From contig CAXSZX010000017.1 in the NCBI GenBank assembly GCA_964242115.1, positions 1 to 64,000 on the forward strand: 64,000 bases of DNA. Direction: 5' to 3'. The position numbers were made by a program, and so were the translations under genes. The DNA is from BOG-908 sp964242115 (lineage in GTDB: Bacteria; Pseudomonadota; Alphaproteobacteria; Acetobacterales; Acetobacteraceae). Numbering within the stretch: position 1 is the stretch's first letter; the number at the start of each line of letters is the position of its first letter. The notes beneath the pieces are model-generated. The model saw only the letters and a program-made list of their open reading frames with translations. It made no database searches and was not told the origin of the DNA. Of this stretch, positions 25,020 to 32,854 are shown piece by piece.

Positions 25020-27117
25020 AGTTCGCCACCACCCGGACCTTCCCCATCATCCCGTTGTCTTCGTGCTCCAGGATATGACAATGGAAAACCGTCTCGCCGA
25101 TATCGGCCCTGGTGAACGTCATGCGCAGCCTCACCCAGCCGGGCGCACCGGGCCCGCCGGTGGCGACGTCGCCGACAAGCGGCGCCGCGGGCACGTTGAT
25201 GGTGTCGAGCAAGGGCTGCAGGTCGGGGTTGCTGCTGGCCGTCGTGACGTCGCGGAAATGCACCTGGTGGGTGTGGAAGTCGTGCACCTCCAGCGTCGAG
25301 TTCTCCACCAGCCACTCCTCGGTGACGCTCTGCTTGCCGTGCAGGTGTACGACCACCTGCGGCGAGGAGGCGTGGGTGAACGGCCTGACCGCCGTCGTCG
25401 CGGGATCCACCTCTCCGTCGTCAGACGCTGTTTCGGTGAGGAAGAAATCCGTGGCGTTGGGGTCGTGTTGCGACGGCGTCGGGGTCTGCAGCAACCATTT
25501 GGTCTGCGCGTAGGTGAAGTCGCGCGTGTATTCGGACAGCACGAAAATCCTGTGCACGCTGGCGGTGTCGGACAGCGTGGCGAGGTAGGGCGCCAGCGTT
25601 GGTTCTCCCGCCAGCAGGTCGCTGTCGTCTGCGGCACCCGGGTCGACCGGCGTGCCCGACGGCGTGATCAGGAGCAGCCGCCGCGCCGGGTAGGCGTTGC
25701 CGCCGCAGCCCGGGTCCACCGCCTGGCTCTGCAGGTACAGCTTCGCCCCGACCGGCGGGGCGTGCACCACGAACTCCACGCGCGAGGCCGGCGGCAGAAT
25801 CAGCTTCGTCTGGCCGACGTCGAAGTTGGTGAAGTGCCGGTTGCCCTGCGCGTCCGCCAGGCCCACGCCGTCGCGCGCGAACACCTCGAGCGGCAGCGTG
25901 GTCAGCACGCCGTTCTGTGACAGCACCATCTCCGGCGCCACGTAGGTGTCCGCCGACGCGTTGACCATCCGGAATATCTGCCGCTGGCCCGGCTGCATCG
26001 TCTTGCCGAGGACCTCGTTGTCCGGCGGGAAGCTGCCGGACTGCTCGATCACCGCGGCACCGTTCAGCTTGAGCGTCCACAACTCGGTGCCGCCGGCAGC
26101 ACCGGTGCCGGAGGCGCCGGTCGCGCACTCGCCGGCCTGGTCCGCCTGGTCGATCCGCGGGTCCAGGATCGGGCCGCCCGCGGCGGCCGGGGTGGGGCTG
26201 CTGTGCCGGGCGATCTGCCGCGCGGCCTTGCGGTCGGGCTGCCTGGTGGTGCGCGACAGGCCCGGCCTTGGGCGGTCGGAGACGACCAGCACCTCGTCGG
26301 TGACGCCGATCGACGCGCGGTTGGCGTCGCCTGCGTCTTCGACGACGATGGCGCCCGCCAGGCCCATCTGCGTTTCCTGCTCGGACGCGCCGTGTATGTG
26401 CGTGTGATACCAATAGAGTCCGGCCGGGTGGTAGGCCGGCAGGTCGTACGTGTAGTTCAGCGTGTTCGGCGCGGTCTGGCATGCGGGCAGCGGGTGCACG
26501 GGGCCTGCCCAGTTCGCCGGGTAGATGTCGCTGTTGAGCACCTCGTCGCTGCACGGCTTGGGAGAGACGAACAGGCCGTGGACGTGCAGATTGGCGTCGC
26601 CGTGCGCGGCGTGCGCCTCGTTGGCCATGATCGGGTAGTAGCTGGCGTCCGCGCCGGGGATCTCCGGCAACACCGGCCGCGGGCCGCACTTGCCCTCGAG
26701 GCCGAAGACCTCGATCGGGCAGTTGGTCATGTTGCGCGGCCCGGTATCGGACAACTGGTTGGAAACCTGGATCTGCAGCACGTGGCCCACGCCGACGCGC
26801 AGCACCGGCGCGTCCGGCAGCCCGTTGGCGGCAAAGCAGAGACGGTCGCTCAGCGGGTCGTAGCCGATCTGCAGGTTGACGCTGGTGTCTCCCCCGGTGC
26901 CGACGCTGCCGATGGAATGGTATTGCGAGGGCTGCGGCTGGCAGGTGACCGTCGAAGGCGGGCTCGACGCCGGCAGCCCGGCGGTGCGTTCGTCCGGATC
27001 GGAGATGCTGCAGATCCTGCCCCAGACATCGTCGGTGCCCGCGCGCACCGGCAGGCTCACGAGCAGGGCGGCAGAGATTGGGGTGGCGAAGCGCCACAAG
27101 GATTTGCAAGCCGACAT
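25018..27117 (-). CDS. Secreted multicopper oxidase
   Basis: A 699-residue exported oxidase with a signal peptide (about residues 1-26). The four copper-binding regions are complete: HVHG in NLHVHGLFV (about 178), HTHIHG in YWYHTHIHGASE (about 241), HDFHTHQVHF (about 625) and HCHILEHEDNGMM near the C-terminus, the last with the T1 Cys-His and axial Met. The substrate cannot be told; the family includes laccase-like and metal-oxidising enzymes. It is downstream of the kelch/galactose-oxidase-like gene (138-base gap with a strong hairpin) and both are divergent from an AraC-type regulator. A GGAG site precedes its ATG. Confidence 0.92.
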   Translation of the reverse strand: MSACKSLWRFATPISAALLVSLPVRAGTDDVWGRICSISDPDERTAGLPASSPPSTVTCQPQPSQYHSIGSVGTGGDTSVNLQIGYDPLSDRLCFAANGLPDAPVLRVGVGHVLQIQVSNQLSDTGPRNMTNCPIEVFGLEGKCGPRPVLPEIPGADASYYPIMANEAHAAHGDANLHVHGLFVSPKPCSDEVLNSDIYPANWAGPVHPLPACQTAPNTLNYTYDLPAYHPAGLYWYHTHIHGASEQETQMGLAGAIVVEDAGDANRASIGVTDEVLVVSDRPRPGLSRTTRQPDRKAARQIARHSSPTPAAAGGPILDPRIDQADQAGECATGASGTGAAGGTELWTLKLNGAAVIEQSGSFPPDNEVLGKTMQPGQRQIFRMVNASADTYVAPEMVLSQNGVLTTLPLEVFARDGVGLADAQGNRHFTNFDVGQTKLILPPASRVEFVVHAPPVGAKLYLQSQAVDPGCGGNAYPARRLLLITPSGTPVDPGAADDSDLLAGEPTLAPYLATLSDTASVHRIFVLSEYTRDFTYAQTKWLLQTPTPSQHDPNATDFFLTETASDDGEVDPATTAVRPFTHASSPQVVVHLHGKQSVTEEWLVENSTLEVHDFHTHQVHFRDVTTASSNPDLQPLLDTINVPAAPLVGDVATGGPGAPGWVRLRMTFTRADIGETVFHCHILEHEDNGMMGKVRVVAN

Positions 27118-27148
27118 CTCGGCATCTCCGTTGGTTCGTCTCGAAAAA

Positions 27149-27184
27149 GGCAGCGGGTCCTGCAGCGAAGGATGCTGCAGGACC
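27149..27184 (-). terminator. Strong hairpin between the kelch and multicopper oxidase genes
   Basis: Perfect 11-base stem GGTCCTGCAGC (27156-27166) / GCTGCAGGACC (27174-27184) with a 7-base loop. On the minus strand it is followed within about ten bases by TTTTT. It could be a weak terminator that lowers expression of the downstream oxidase, or an mRNA-stabilising hairpin. Confidence 0.55.
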
Positions 27185-27255
27185 TGCCGACGGCGGCACC
27201 GTTTGGCGATGGGCGCGGTGCGCCGCCGGCTTTCAAGCGCGTTGGGCGATTGCGA

Positions 27256-28887
27256 TCAGCGCCTGATGTTGATGGCCGCGGGCGCGGACGCGAATCCGCT
27301 TGCGACGACGACGATCTGGCTTGCGCCAGCCTCGATGTCGGTGGGCAGGGTGAACGAGGCACCGCTCAGCGCGTTCGGCGTCACCGTCATCTGGCTGAAG
27401 CCGAAAGTGCGCGCGTAGAAGACGTGCTGCGTCGCGTTATTGGTGATGCGCAGGATCGGGTAGTTGGTCGCACTCTGGTAGTCGTCACCATAGGCGGAAC
27501 CCTGCGTGACACCGCCGAGCTGGTTTCCCCTGAACGTGTAGGTTGTGCCTAGCACGACATTTTTCGGCATCGTGACGTTCGTGGGCGCAGCACCGGCGGC
27601 CGGCGCTGCCGGGTCGGTGTAGATCTCGACGTCGCCGCTCTGGTCCGTCAGCAGGACCTGTCCCGTCGGCAGGAGCAGCATGTTGCCCTGAAAGTTCGAG
27701 TCGTTGACCGCGTTTGGCGTGTCGTCGGTTTGAGTGAAGCTGGTGCCGTCGTACACGAAGAAGTGGGCTGGTATCATGGCATATCCAGGACCGCCCATCG
27801 CCAGGATGTGGCCGCTGGGCAGTATCGTGGCGGGCGCGTCCGCCATGCCGTATTGTTGCGAGTCGACGACCGGCATGTCGGGGCCGCTGGTCCAGGTGCT
27901 GCCCTGGTAGGTGGCGGTGTGACCGAGCGTTGACCCGAACGCAAAGATGGCCCCGTTCAACATCGTCACCTGGGGACCGATCTCGCTGTTGACGTCCCAG
28001 AGCTGCACGGCCGGCGCGCTGGTGCGGTTCCAGTTGCCGGTCTTGGAGTTGTAGAGCTGCGCCTGGGTGTGCTTGCTCGAGTTATCGTAGGACGCCGTCG
28101 AGAGTATGCGGCCATTCTGCAGCAGTGACTGGCTGGCCTCGTCGTTTGTGATCTGGTTGTTCTTGCCGGTGGCGGTCCACGACAAGTTCGACGGATTGAA
28201 CAATTGCTGAGTGCCCGAAGCCGGCGTGTAAACCGGACTGAGCATGAACATGCCGTTGTCGAGGACGATGCCGTTCGCATCGCCTATGGAGTTTGTTTGC
28301 CCTATGCCGGCTGGGGGCTGAACAGGTGTCCAGGTGTTGGCGACGGGATCGTAGATAGAGCCCTGGCCGCTCCAAACTCCGTTGCCGTTGTTGTACTCGC
28401 CGCCCTCAACAATGACCCGTCCGTCCGGCAGGATGGCTGAGGCAACGTAGAGCGGCTCGTAGCCCGCCTGCATGTCAGCGAGCTTTGTCCACGTGCCGTT
28501 GACGTAGCTGCCGGTGATGTCGGGCGTCAGCTTGAACCAGCTCGTGCCGGTTCCGCCATCCGAGGAACCGTTCACGTTACCGACCAGAACCGTACCGTCG
28601 GTCAGCAGCAAGGGACACATCGCGCCGAAGCTTGGCTGGTTGGTGAGGGGTTGCCATACGCTGCCGTCGGGGCGTTTGGCAGGCGCTCGTACAGCAGTCA
28701 TGCGACTGTGTGTCAGGGTCTGCAGAAGCTGCGGATCTTCCGCCTTCAGCTTCTCGTAGTGCAGCCGCGACATCGGCGCGGGCGGTGCCATCTTGGCCGA
28801 CTGGGCTGAGACGAAGTTCGTCGATGACAGTAGACAGAGTGCTGAGGAGGCCAGCAGCAAGCTCACCCTATTCCGGATGCAGGACAT
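27256..28887 (-). CDS. Secreted kelch / galactose-oxidase-like beta-propeller protein
   Basis: A 543-residue exported protein (signal peptide ending about residue 28, NFVSAQS). Repeated propeller blades are visible (LPDGRVIVEGGEYNNGNGVW; LPSGHILAMGGPG; LLPTGQVLLTDQSGDVEIYT). A C-terminal beta domain of the galactose-oxidase type (DUF1929-like) follows, with PYLRITNNATQHV-like NYPILRITNNATQHVFYART. Copper ligands of true galactose oxidase cannot be confirmed, so catalytic activity is uncertain. An AAAAGGAAATG ribosome site lies just before the ATG. It is the first gene of a probable two-gene unit with the multicopper oxidase. Confidence 0.82.
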   Translation of the reverse strand: MSCIRNRVSLLLASSALCLLSSTNFVSAQSAKMAPPAPMSRLHYEKLKAEDPQLLQTLTHSRMTAVRAPAKRPDGSVWQPLTNQPSFGAMCPLLLTDGTVLVGNVNGSSDGGTGTSWFKLTPDITGSYVNGTWTKLADMQAGYEPLYVASAILPDGRVIVEGGEYNNGNGVWSGQGSIYDPVANTWTPVQPPAGIGQTNSIGDANGIVLDNGMFMLSPVYTPASGTQQLFNPSNLSWTATGKNNQITNDEASQSLLQNGRILSTASYDNSSKHTQAQLYNSKTGNWNRTSAPAVQLWDVNSEIGPQVTMLNGAIFAFGSTLGHTATYQGSTWTSGPDMPVVDSQQYGMADAPATILPSGHILAMGGPGYAMIPAHFFVYDGTSFTQTDDTPNAVNDSNFQGNMLLLPTGQVLLTDQSGDVEIYTDPAAPAAGAAPTNVTMPKNVVLGTTYTFRGNQLGGVTQGSAYGDDYQSATNYPILRITNNATQHVFYARTFGFSQMTVTPNALSGASFTLPTDIEAGASQIVVVASGFASAPAAINIRR

Positions 28888-28962
28888 GGCATTTCCTTTT
28901 TTTTGATGAAAGGTGTGGCGAGATCGTACGGGCGAGCAATTCGGTGTAGAGTGGACGCCGCC

Positions 28963-29021
28963 GCCAAACTTGTCTTAGCAGTTCTCTGGGGAAATGATTT
29001 GACGGATCGTGCCAAACTTGT
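28963..29021. promoter_or_regulatory. Candidate operator: direct repeats GCCAAACTTGT
   Basis: GCCAAACTTGT occurs at 28963-28973 and again at 29011-29021, 48 bases apart start to start, in the 160-base divergent gap between the kelch gene and the AraC-type regulator. Widely spaced direct repeats are typical AraC-family binding sites. Confidence 0.6.
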
Positions 29022-29054
29022 AGCCTCTTCTTCAGGCAGACGGTGACCTGCAGG

Positions 29055-30122
29055 ATGCCTGCCGATACGCCGGTCTGGTCTGGCCTTCAGCGCGTGGGCT
29101 TTCTGGCACTGATCCCGATCCTGCTCCGCCACTACGCCGTCAGTCTGACAGAGGTGTTGACGGAGGCAGGTCTTGCTTCGGACGTGCTAGATGACCCAAC
29201 AGCGTTCATTGCGTTCGCTGCAGCAGCGAAACTGCTTGCCGCCGCGGCAAGACTGACGGGCTGCCAGCATTTTGGACTGCTTCTGGGAGAACAGATAGAG
29301 CCGCGTCTGCTTGGCTTGGCGGGCGAGTTGATGTGCAACGCGCCGACCCTGGGCGTGGCGCTGCGTGACTTCAACAGCCTGCAGTACATGAACTCGACGA
29401 GCAGCGTCTCGTACCTGATATCCAGGGACGACCAGCACGAGTTGTTCGGCTACGGTATCATGGAGCGCAACGTCGATGGCGTATCGCACGTCTACGACGC
29501 GGCCGCACTCGCAGCCCTCAACATCATTTGCGGCCTGGTGGATGCGGACCGGTCACGCACGGAGATGCTGATCTCTCACGCGGAGCCTCGGGATCTGAGC
29601 GAGGTTCGGCGGGTGTTTCCCGGCGCCGTGCGGTTCAATGCAGACCAGACAGGGGTCGTCTTCCCCAAATCCTGGCTGGCGTTGCCGGTGCGTGGTGCCG
29701 ATCCTGCTCGCAGACGGCGCCTGCAGGACCGGGTGCAGGCTGCCAAGGGCTCGACCATTCTCGACGCCATCGCGCAGTTGAGACGCGAGATCTGGGTGGC
29801 ACTTCTATGTGGTGAGTTCCAGGCCGGCGACGTCGCTCAGCGGCTTGCGCTCAGCAAGAGGGGACTGAACCGGCGCCTCAACGAGGCGGGAAGCACGTAT
29901 TCGGAAGTGCTGGACGAGACGCGTTGCGAAATGGCAAGCCAGCTGCTGACCAACACGAAAATGAGCATGAGCAGCATCTCGCTGCTGCTGCGTTTTTCGG
30001 AACAGAGCGTGTTCTCGCGCTCTTTCGATCGTTGGACCGGGTTCACACCCATGGAGTTCCGCGCGCGCGAACTCGTGCTGAGCAGCGAGAGGCAGCATGT
30101 GCGCGCGTTGTCGCCGATCTAG
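29055..30122 (+). CDS. AraC-family transcriptional regulator
   Basis: A 355-residue regulator with an arabinose-binding-like N-terminal domain (about 1-190; LLGLAGELMCNAPTLGVALR is characteristic). The C-terminal helix-turn-helix pair is QRLALSKRGLNRRLNEAG and MSSISLLLRFSEQSVFSRSF, with the closing WTGFTPMEFR. It is divergent from the kelch-multicopper oxidase pair and likely controls it through the GCCAAACTTGT repeats. The start could also be GTG at 29043, adding four residues. Confidence 0.9.
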   Translation: MPADTPVWSGLQRVGFLALIPILLRHYAVSLTEVLTEAGLASDVLDDPTAFIAFAAAAKLLAAAARLTGCQHFGLLLGEQIEPRLLGLAGELMCNAPTLGVALRDFNSLQYMNSTSSVSYLISRDDQHELFGYGIMERNVDGVSHVYDAAALAALNIICGLVDADRSRTEMLISHAEPRDLSEVRRVFPGAVRFNADQTGVVFPKSWLALPVRGADPARRRRLQDRVQAAKGSTILDAIAQLRREIWVALLCGEFQAGDVAQRLALSKRGLNRRLNEAGSTYSEVLDETRCEMASQLLTNTKMSMSSISLLLRFSEQSVFSRSFDRWTGFTPMEFRARELVLSSERQHVRALSPI

Positions 30123-30597
30123 ATCTCTGCACACTTGAACTGAAACGAAACGGATTAGCGAGTATCGGTTTGTCTTCGGGGTCATGCGGTCCCCGGGACC
30201 GTTTCTCGCTCGGCCGGCCTCGTTCGGCGAGCATTGGTAAACTCGTCTTGGTAACGGAACCGCCGCCGTTCCGCGCGCACCGCGGCGCGCTCATTGGGCA
30301 AGAAAAGCAAGGCCTGCTTTTTTGAAAAAAAGCAGCAAAAAACTTTTGGTGCGGCTGTCGCGGAGGTTTCTGCAGCGTGTACTCGAGGGAACAAAAGTTT
30401 TGGGTCGTTCTTTAAAAAAGAACTGCTTGCCTTGCTGCGTCGATCCGTCGGTGCCCAATGTTCGCAAAGTCATGGTCCGTCGGACGGGCTTGCCAGAAAG
30501 ATAGTTGACTTGTAGCTCCGTTCTTCGCAGCCCGCTCTGATTTTGGCTGTGAGCCACGTTTCGAAGCGACTCAGCGCCAGACGAAAGCACGCTTAGA
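30123..30597. other. Intergenic region containing one repeat element
   Basis: 475 bases between the AraC gene and the predicted TIM-barrel gene. A full repeat lies at 30307-30436. The first 180 and last 160 bases show no gene or recognisable motif; the downstream promoter is presumably in the latter. Confidence 0.55.
30307..30436. repeat. Double-hairpin intergenic repeat, full copy (B, core, A')
   Basis: GCAAGGCCTGCTTTTTTG, AAAAAAAGCAGCAAAAAACT, core GCGGCTGTCGCGGAGG, GCAGCGTGTACTCGAGG, then ACAAAAGTTTTGGGTCGTTC and AAAAGAACTGCTTGC. Confidence 0.9.
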
Positions 30598-31575
30598 ATG
30601 AAAGATCTTCGACATCGTCAAGCCGCAACACCGGCGGCGTTGGTATTTGCGGTGTGCGCCAGCGTGGCTTTTCAAACGCGACCTTCGATGGCGGCCCAGC
30701 CTGCCCAGGTCTGGCTTGGCGGCGTGGGTCCTGGCGGTCACCTGCCAGGCGCGCCCGACTACGTAGCCACCTTCGAACCGGGTGCCCCGTGGGCGCGTGC
30801 CGCGGCGGTCACAAACGTGTTCAAGGTCTCGACCAACTTTCTTGCGCACGCACCGGATGAAGCGCTTGTGGCGGTCATTCAGGGGCTTCGTCAGCGGCAC
30901 ATCGCCCTGGCCATGGAAGGTTTGATGCTGCAGGGGAGGCCCGCATGCGGCCGCGGTGTGGAAGGCTACACAGGCCCGCGGGCGATCGAACGGATTGTTG
31001 ACCGCGTTCGCGCTCTCGGCGGCACGATCTCGTATTTGGCAATGGATGAGCCGGTTTTTTTCGGCCATACCAAGCTTGGACCCAACACCTGCAACGACTC
31101 GCTGGACTCCCTTGCGGCGCAGATCGCTCCCAAGATCCGTCTGCTCCGGCAGATCTTTCCGGGCATCGTGATCGGCGACATCGAGCCTCTCACGGATGAG
31201 ACGGCTGGCAGTCTTGAGACGATCCTGATGTTCGCGCGTGCTCTTGAGAGGGCGACGGGAGTCTCGCTCAGCTTCGTCCACGCAGATGTCGGCTGGCATT
31301 CGAACTATCAGCCTCAGCTTGCAACCTGGCGTGAGGGCTTGCATAGCAATGCGATGCGGCTTGGTGTGATATGCCATGGAGACCCGAACTTGAATAGCGA
31401 TCAAGTCTGGGCAAGTCAGGCCATCCAGCGGTATCGCATAGTGGCCAGCGATCCCGCGACGCGCCCCGACGACGTGATTTTTCAAAGCTGGATGGTGCGG
31501 CCGACCTACATGCTTCCAGATGACCGGTTCGGCACCATGACGTCGATCGTCGCGCGCGCAATCGCATCACCTTGA
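30598..31575 (+). CDS. Secreted protein of unknown function, probable TIM-barrel fold
   Basis: A 325-residue protein with an N-terminal signal (ALVFAVCASVAFQTRPSMAA). The alternation of strands and helices, with ALAMEGLMLQG, ISYLAMDEPVFFG and IVIGDIEPLTDE, looks like a barrel with acidic residues at strand ends, as in glycoside-hydrolase-like enzymes. I do not recognise the family. It is 25 bases upstream of a sulfotransferase gene, so the two are probably one unit. The region has visibly lower GC than its surroundings. Confidence 0.7.
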   Translation: MKDLRHRQAATPAALVFAVCASVAFQTRPSMAAQPAQVWLGGVGPGGHLPGAPDYVATFEPGAPWARAAAVTNVFKVSTNFLAHAPDEALVAVIQGLRQRHIALAMEGLMLQGRPACGRGVEGYTGPRAIERIVDRVRALGGTISYLAMDEPVFFGHTKLGPNTCNDSLDSLAAQIAPKIRLLRQIFPGIVIGDIEPLTDETAGSLETILMFARALERATGVSLSFVHADVGWHSNYQPQLATWREGLHSNAMRLGVICHGDPNLNSDQVWASQAIQRYRIVASDPATRPDDVIFQSWMVRPTYMLPDDRFGTMTSIVARAIASP

Positions 31576-31600
31576 GAGGACGCAGCCGCGTGTTACCAGG

Positions 31601-32647
31601 ATGATGAAGCAGATAGTTGCGTTGCCGCAGAACACACGCGAGGTGCTACTCAGCTTCCTGTTTTACGACGACACGGAAGGAGTTCAGTCGATCGCGCGCC
31701 AGATCGACTTTTCAGGCGCGACGCGAAGACAGATACTGGCGGCTACGTCGGGCCGGTTGCCTGGCCAGGCACGCCTGGCCATCGAACCTCCCGAGTACAA
31801 TCCGCGGGCGGCCTTCGTGAAAGCCCTGTCCTCTCCGGAGTTCCAGACGCGCATACGCGAGGTTGTATTATCTGCGTTTCCGGAGAAACGCCGGCTCATC
31901 AACATCCATATTGCCAAGTGTGCCGGGACCGATCTGGAAATCGCCCTGCGGCAACGGTACCCGTTTCTTCATCACACGATGGCCATTCCAGACGCGACGC
32001 CGACAAGGGATCTGTTCAAAGCGCTCCGTCTGATCGCTTTGGGCGTTCAGTTTTCCGATTCGGTGGCGTTGTCCGGCCACGCCCAGCTGGGCTGGTACCT
32101 GAAACAGGGACTGGTACGCGTTCAGGACGACGTGTTTACAACGATACGTCACCCAAGGGAGCGCATCTACTCGCAGATTTCGTACATGCTCACGACCATG
32201 GTGAAGTTTCGTGGGACGCGGCGTTTCGACACATCAGGTTGGATGGCTGCGATTGGCATGACCGACATAGACCCAGATCCGAGCCCGGCCTACCTGGTCG
32301 AGATCGGCCGGCGATTGCTTCGAAGTCCGAGCGTGGCCCGTGCAAACGGCATCTGCGAGATGTTGGGCGCCGGAACGGCTGAGTCTGCGGTCGACAATCT
32401 TATCTTGGCGAACGCAGAGATTACCAGCATGGATCGATACTCGGCCTGGCGTAAGGCCAAGTTCAATTTTTCTCCCCCCGGCAAGGTTAACCAATCACAG
32501 CCTCTATTTACGCAAGAGCTGGCGGACGCCAGCGACCGAGAAGTCGTTGAAAGTCTCATCGACCAGGACGTTGCCTTGTTCGAGCTCGTGCAAAAGCACC
32601 TTGCTGCAACCGGAACCTCGTCCATTCGGGGTCGCGCCTTGGCGTGA
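31601..32647 (+). CDS. Sulfotransferase family protein
   Basis: A 348-residue predicted PAPS-dependent sulfotransferase. The 5'-phosphosulfate loop is seen as INIHIAKCAGTDLEIAL (about residues 104-120; compare HIPKTAGTS in the family), and the 3'-phosphate motif as FTTIRHPRERIYSQISY (about 184-200). The N-terminal 100 residues and the C-terminus are not family-typical. The acceptor is unknown; context with a secreted barrel protein suggests polysaccharide or envelope modification. It converges on the tubulin-like gene across a repeat. Confidence 0.75.
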   Translation: MMKQIVALPQNTREVLLSFLFYDDTEGVQSIARQIDFSGATRRQILAATSGRLPGQARLAIEPPEYNPRAAFVKALSSPEFQTRIREVVLSAFPEKRRLINIHIAKCAGTDLEIALRQRYPFLHHTMAIPDATPTRDLFKALRLIALGVQFSDSVALSGHAQLGWYLKQGLVRVQDDVFTTIRHPRERIYSQISYMLTTMVKFRGTRRFDTSGWMAAIGMTDIDPDPSPAYLVEIGRRLLRSPSVARANGICEMLGAGTAESAVDNLILANAEITSMDRYSAWRKAKFNFSPPGKVNQSQPLFTQELADASDREVVESLIDQDVALFELVQKHLAATGTSSIRGRALA

Positions 32648-32690
32648 GGTCGAGACAACCCAGCGGGGTCCGGAAGTCGGCCGTTGGCAG

Positions 32691-32825
32691 GCAAGGCAAG
32701 CGGTTCTTTTTTGAAGAAAACCAGAAAACTTTGTTTCCGGAGTACGCGGCGAGGAAAACTCCGCGACAGCGAGAGCAAAAGTTTTTGCTGCTTTTTTCCA
32801 AAAAAGCAGGCCTTGCCTCCTTGCC
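32691..32825. repeat. Double-hairpin intergenic repeat, full copy (A, core, B')
   Basis: GCAAGGCAAGCGGTTCTTTT, GAAGAAAACCAGAAAACTTT, GGAGTACGCGGCGAGG, core CTCCGCGACAGCGAGAGC, then AAAAGTTTTTGCTGC and AAAAAAGCAGGCCTTGCC. It lies between convergent genes. Confidence 0.9.
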
Positions 32826-32854
32826 TGACTTCGGGCGTCGCAGGTCTTTCGATT

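Noticed and set aside
30294..30590. Short open frames inside repeat elements giving peptides like LLFFKKAGLA or FFFEKKNQKTF
   Set aside because: The same peptides arise in many copies simply because the repeat is translated in the same frame. They lack ribosome sites and stand-alone gene structure.
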